From Elysia chlorotica (taxonomy: Eukaryota; Mollusca; Gastropoda; Plakobranchidae), in assembly GCA_003991915.1 (NCBI GenBank), contig RQTK01000795.1, forward strand, positions 84,008 to 148,007: a stretch of DNA of 64,000 nucleotides, read 5' to 3'. The stretch's first letter is position 1. The number at the start of each line of letters is the position of its first letter. Under the pieces are notes generated by a model that saw nothing but the letters and a program-made list of their open reading frames with translations, was not told the DNA's origin and did no database searches. A program made the position numbers and the translations under genes. Below, one piece after another: positions 59,939 through 64,000 of this stretch.

Positions 59939-62900
59939 CAGTGTACACAGATATGGTGATAGAAGAAACAGACCTGAGTGAGTTTATTTTTACAGTAGCC
60001 TACGTCAGCACGGTAACAGCTATATTGTGTCCATGATTTCCTGAGACAGTGTCTTCTTCAATAGAGTTAGTTTCTAAGTCGATTTCAAGAAGGAGATGCT
60101 GAACACGGATTGGTAAAGGGGAAATTGCGTTTGGTGAAGATGAGAATTTTTCTACATAACTTGGGTGGAAAACAGAGTGAAAAGCAGGGTTGTCAGGGTG
60201 GGATTTTAGATTAACCGGATAATGTAATGATAGTTTGTCTCTTCTGTCTGACAAGGATGGTTCGTCTGCAGCTACATAAAGGCTTTCTAACGGCGTGGTA
60301 CGAAAGGCTCCGAGGCTGAGACGCAGTCCTTGGTGGTGTATGTCGAGCATTTTTTATATTAGATGGTCTGGCAGAGCCATACACGAAGCTGCCGTAGTTG
60401 AGTTTAGATAGAACCAGAGAGCAATAGGGGGTAAAGGAGGGACTCTCTATCTGCTCCCCACTCTGTTCCGGATAAGGTTTTGATAAGAATAAGTGCTTTT
60501 TGACAATTTTTCTTCAGATATTTCAGGTGGGGGATAAAGGAGAGGTTTTTTTTGTGTGTCAAATATAACTTCTGAAAACTTTTGCTTCTTATTCTACAGG
60601 TATTCTTTGGCCGCAGCCGATGTAGAGATCAGGATCCCTGTGAAATTTCCTTTTGTTACAAAAATTAACAGCTACAGCTTTCTGAGTGGAGAATTTGAAG
60701 CGTTTGTGTGTGCCCATTTCTGAAGAGCGTTGAGCTGAAGTTGGAGTCGCCGCTCTATGGTTGGAATTGAAGAGGTTCTGTAGCACACGGCAAAATCGTC
60801 GACATACAACAAGGAGTTTACATTTTTTTTAGGATCTAAGTTATTGAATTTTTTGTAGGCCTGCGGTTCTTTATTCCTACATTTTTGCGAAGGAGGATTG
60901 GAAGGGAGATCAGAGGAAGAACGTCACCGAAGATTGTGACAGAGGAAGAGAAAGGGGATAGGGAAAGGGGAAGGCTCCAATGTTCGGAAGCCACCTGTGA
61001 TGAGGGAGAGAGAGTCAGCATCTTTGTTACCTCCATTCCTTCGATGTCGCTCAACGCCTCTAATTTAAAGTTGCCAAAAGGGTTCGTTGCTCAGATGCAG
61101 GTGATGCCCTAGGCTTGACCTAAGGTCAAGATTCTGCTACGACGGGTGATTTCTTCGGATCGACTATAGAATCTTCGTTTGTAGGGTTTTTCTCCTTGGG
61201 GTTTGGCAGTGGTGTTTGCCCTGTCGCTCCCCTTTGGAAGCGCTATTTGAGCAGTCTTTGTACCAACACTGGTGGCCTTGGCGTATGTTCGGTGCGTAAT
61301 GTTTGGGTGAAGTTCTACGTCTACGGATACCTTGGCCTATGCAAAGGTACCACCAAGCTAGGCTTTGTTGTACAGCTGAATTGCCTCTTCATTCTTTCGA
61401 ATCTGCTGCATATGGGCCATGGCAGTTCAGACAGCTAGGATCAGCTTTACAGTCTTTCCTAGCGTGCCTTCTCTTAACACAGCGGCAACACACTGCTGCC
61501 TGCAGTGCGCCGCCAAATCGATAGCATTTGAAACAGAGCATCTGTCTTGGTATGTATGGGATAACCTAAGGAGTTAAATTCCCCACTCTCAACGATGTCG
61601 GTGGCAACGACAAGTGAAAAGTTAGGACGAAGGTGTTGGTCCCGAAAATGCCTCGGGCGTGGTGGTCCGATTTCCGACACCACCTCCTCCTCGCTTGTCG
61701 ATTTAAATTCGCAAGATCTAACCATACTCCTGGAGCTGTTTAGCTCCGATGAGCCTTCACAGTCACATGGATGTTGGCAAAAGTTTCAACCTTGCCGAGA
61801 CACTTTGATTGTGTTTAGTTAGAGCATTCCACAGAGAGTTCACCAGTACGGACTTCGTGACGCTCTTGGCTTCACCTATAAGTCCATTCAGTGCTTTGCT
61901 ACTAGCAAAAACACTGAGTTTTGCCGCCTTCTTTTCTGAATAGCTGATCACCAAGAATGGTGACCAGCTGATTTGGCAGTGGCGCCCAAAAGTGTTGGGA
62001 CATTCGCCGCCTTCCGTTTGCTTGATCCGGATGGCACAGCGGGTCCAATCACAAGCTTTTTATATAAGTTGAGTTGGGGCGGTCTGAATTGAAAGTAAAG
62101 GTTCCAAAGAGAAAAGAAAGAGAGGTTCTGCTCCGGGGATCCCCATCCACTATCGAGCCCAACAAGGGACTCTGCACTGATATCCAGCGCTAATGTGTCA
62201 GGACTACCGCGGAGTTATACTTCTAACATAGGGGGAATGCTGGAATTGACCCTAGCCAAGAAAGACATGATCAGCCGATTGAGTAGTATGGGCCACATCG
62301 CCCACCCGTCTCGGATGAAAGAGCGGGCCCAAGTGATGTGTTGGTGAATGACAGCCCGCAGACTGGTTCACCTAAATCACCAGGATACACAACCTCCACC
62401 CTCACGGGATGCACCTCACGGGAAACAAGGTGCTCTAGTGGGAGTCAGAAGTAGATGACTTGAGGGCAAGACAATAGATAGGACGATAGGAGCACAAAAG
62501 AGAGCGGGACAGAAGACAATAAGGGCCATGTTACCACAAGGAAACAGACAAAGGGTGAGAATGAAAAAGAGACTGTGACAAAGAAAATTATTAAAAAATA
62601 TTAATATTGCATTGTATCTTTTTACGTAGGATGGACGCAAATGTAAAATAAAATTAAAAGTTTATAAGATTAGAAACGGCTAAGCTATACGAGAAATTGT
62701 TAAATTTTTCAATGTAAAGGGAAAGAAAATTATTTGTAGGGACCATGTTCAGTTGTAACGTTTCGATTTAAATTTCAAAACGATGCATATAATAATAAAT
62801 GTGAGGCAACTAGGGTGGATTAGTACAAGTCGGAAATTTTACTTTTGGATTTATTTATAGTGTGTTAAGCAGCATCAAATGCAGTTTAAGAAGATGAAAA

Positions 62901-63406
62901 AATTGTAACTCTATCAATTTCAAAACCAGAGATAAAATCCTTTCTATTTGAATCTGAAAAGGGACCATATAGAGTGTTTTTCTAATGTTAAGAGAGGGCT
63001 CTTGCTCAAAACTTATATCAGTGACTTGCTTCTGATTCACCCTGCTTTCCTCACAAATATACAATAAAAAATTAGAACAGAACATAATTTAAAAAAAAAA
63101 CTCTGTGAGAAGGTATACTGCTTTGGAATACGTACCAAGTATAGAGAGAACAACCACTGCAAAATCAAAGACATTCCAGGGGACCTTGAAGTAATACCAG
63201 CGAAGACCTATAAGCTTCAGCACACATTCTGCTGTAAAAATGGTGATGAATATGAGATTGAAGATACCCAAGATGGATGTCATCTGTGCCGACATGTTGT
63301 AGTTCTCAAACATCATGGTCAGCATGTTCATGATAATGATTACCATGATCAAAATGTCAAACTTCTGGTCAGTTGTGATGTCAAATATAAGAGCCGCCAG
63401 TTTGTA
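58381..63406 (-). CDS. Voltage-gated sodium channel alpha subunit, domain IV and C-terminus (5'-partial, last two exons)
   Basis: The two exons (63136-63406 and 58381-59753) give 547 residues, running from IV-S1 to the stop. The pore-forming subunit sits in the plasma membrane of excitable cells. The pore loop reads QMCTSAGW, which supplies the Ala of the selectivity ring; this is found in both DEKA (Nav1) and DEEA (Nav2) channels, and the domain III residue that separates them is outside the window. The C-terminus has [17 protein letters not shown] (EF-hand-like start), [20 protein letters not shown] and an IQ motif ([11 protein letters not shown]), close to the para/Nav1 pattern, which favours Nav1. 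Domains I to III and the inactivation gate lie beyond the right edge. Confidence 0.94.
59878..59938 (+). repeat. (AG)n microsatellite
   Basis: About 28 AG units in the sodium channel intron, near the 3' end of the minus-strand LINE. Confidence 0.96.
59990..62250 (-). mobile_element. Internally deleted Jockey-type LINE, antisense in the sodium channel plus-strand view
   Basis: On the minus strand, from 5' to 3': a gag-like ORF1 ([26 protein letters not shown]) at about 61980-61700; zinc knuckles ([31 protein letters not shown]) at 61550-61390; the endonuclease and most of the reverse transcriptase are missing; then reverse-transcriptase pieces [20 protein letters not shown] (about 60700) and the C-terminal [20 protein letters not shown] (about 60320). 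Frame breaks make it inactive. It lies in the same orientation as the channel gene. The 5' end is uncertain. Confidence 0.8.
63136..63406 (-). CDS. Sodium channel exon with IV-S1 to IV-S3
   Basis: Acceptor GTTTCAG ends at 63407; donor GTACGT follows at 63135, phase 1, and joins the last exon as ...[14 protein letters not shown]. Contains S1 ([19 protein letters not shown]), S2 ([20 protein letters not shown]) with the conserved Glu-Cys and Lys, and S3 ([14 protein letters not shown]) with the gating-charge-centre Asp. Confidence 0.95.
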
Positions 63407-64000
63407 CTGAAACGGAAACAAAAGAAGAAAAAAACCATGTTATTATTTATTTGATTAATATACCTGATTTTTACAAAAGAATAGTTGTTGCTTTTTCGAA
63501 AATGTATGGCCTCTTGTTACATGAACCTATTCTTAGTCTCTTTTTTATAGTGTATTCTAATTTATTAAACACACACAAAAATATTTAAAGTTAAAAATTA
63601 TATATGAAAAATTATTACAAACTTTAGGTACTTTTTAAAGAGAATTAAATTCAAAGCAAAAGACGGATAGGGTTTTTTTTTTTACTGTCAAAAGGCATTA
63701 TAGAAACTATACAAATTATGAAAGTCTCATTGGTTCAAGGGTTTAAAAACAAAATGGGAGACTGCAAGTGTTATATTAATAATATTAGGTAAAGTGTGTT
63801 CACATGAAGGTGAATCATAGACTTCAACAAAGATTTACTATCAGACAAAAACAAACACACAAACATTCACATTCACAGTATTAGAATGCCACACCAGTCC
63901 AGATAAAGAAATGGGATGGGAAATAGAAACTTGTGTAGTGGATATTAAGATCAACTCTTATTTGGCGGTGGTAGTATTCTTTGCTATAATAGTAATAGTA
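63407..64000. other. Sodium channel intron, no further exon seen
   Basis: AT-rich; no channel peptide is found on the minus strand up to the edge. The next exon upstream must lie beyond the window. Confidence 0.6.

Overview
This is an animal (metazoan) genomic window. It is AT-rich, all three recognisable protein genes are split by GT-AG introns, and it holds microsatellites, LINE and tRNA-derived SINE copies and one assembly gap. An apolipophorin/apoB-type lipoprotein, a UBR7 orthologue and a para-type sodium channel together fit a lophotrochozoan. A gastropod mollusc is my best guess, but that is inference and the sequence does not prove it.

Layout. (1) 131-19301, plus strand: the 3' part of a very large apolipophorin/apolipoprotein-B-like lipid transfer protein. 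I trace 25 exons, about 3,980 residues, from the helical part of the lipid-transfer module to the stop codon, including one uninterrupted 6.5-kb exon of beta-strand repeats. Intron phases match at every junction once a 56-bp tandem duplication and three one-base deletions beside short homopolymers are allowed for. (2) 19302-30346: intergenic DNA with trinucleotide arrays, a perfect 116-bp-arm palindrome, a decayed LINE, a SINE, CTAGATCTAG-rich DNA and a tandem segmental duplication (25774-30185). (3) 30347-48825, plus strand: complete UBR7-like gene, 11 coding exons, 477 residues, with a UBR box and a PHD finger. Its introns carry DNA elements with terminal inverted repeats, SINE pieces and minisatellites. 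(4) 48826-58380: long AT-rich non-coding DNA between two convergent genes. (5) 58381-63406, minus strand: the last two coding exons of a voltage-gated sodium channel alpha subunit (domain IV, EF-hand-like region, IQ motif, C-terminal tail). Its remaining exons lie beyond the right edge. The intron between the two exons carries an internally deleted LINE.

The three genes have unrelated roles: lipid transport in the haemolymph, chromatin ubiquitylation and neuronal excitability. I see no sign that they form a functional cluster, and I found no convincing previously undescribed system. The most notable items are the LINE 3' fragment flanked by an exact 145-bp duplication that copies part of a coding exon in frame, the perfect palindrome between two (TAC)n arrays, the 6.5-kb repeat exon, and two structurally complete DNA-transposon-like insertions in UBR7 introns.
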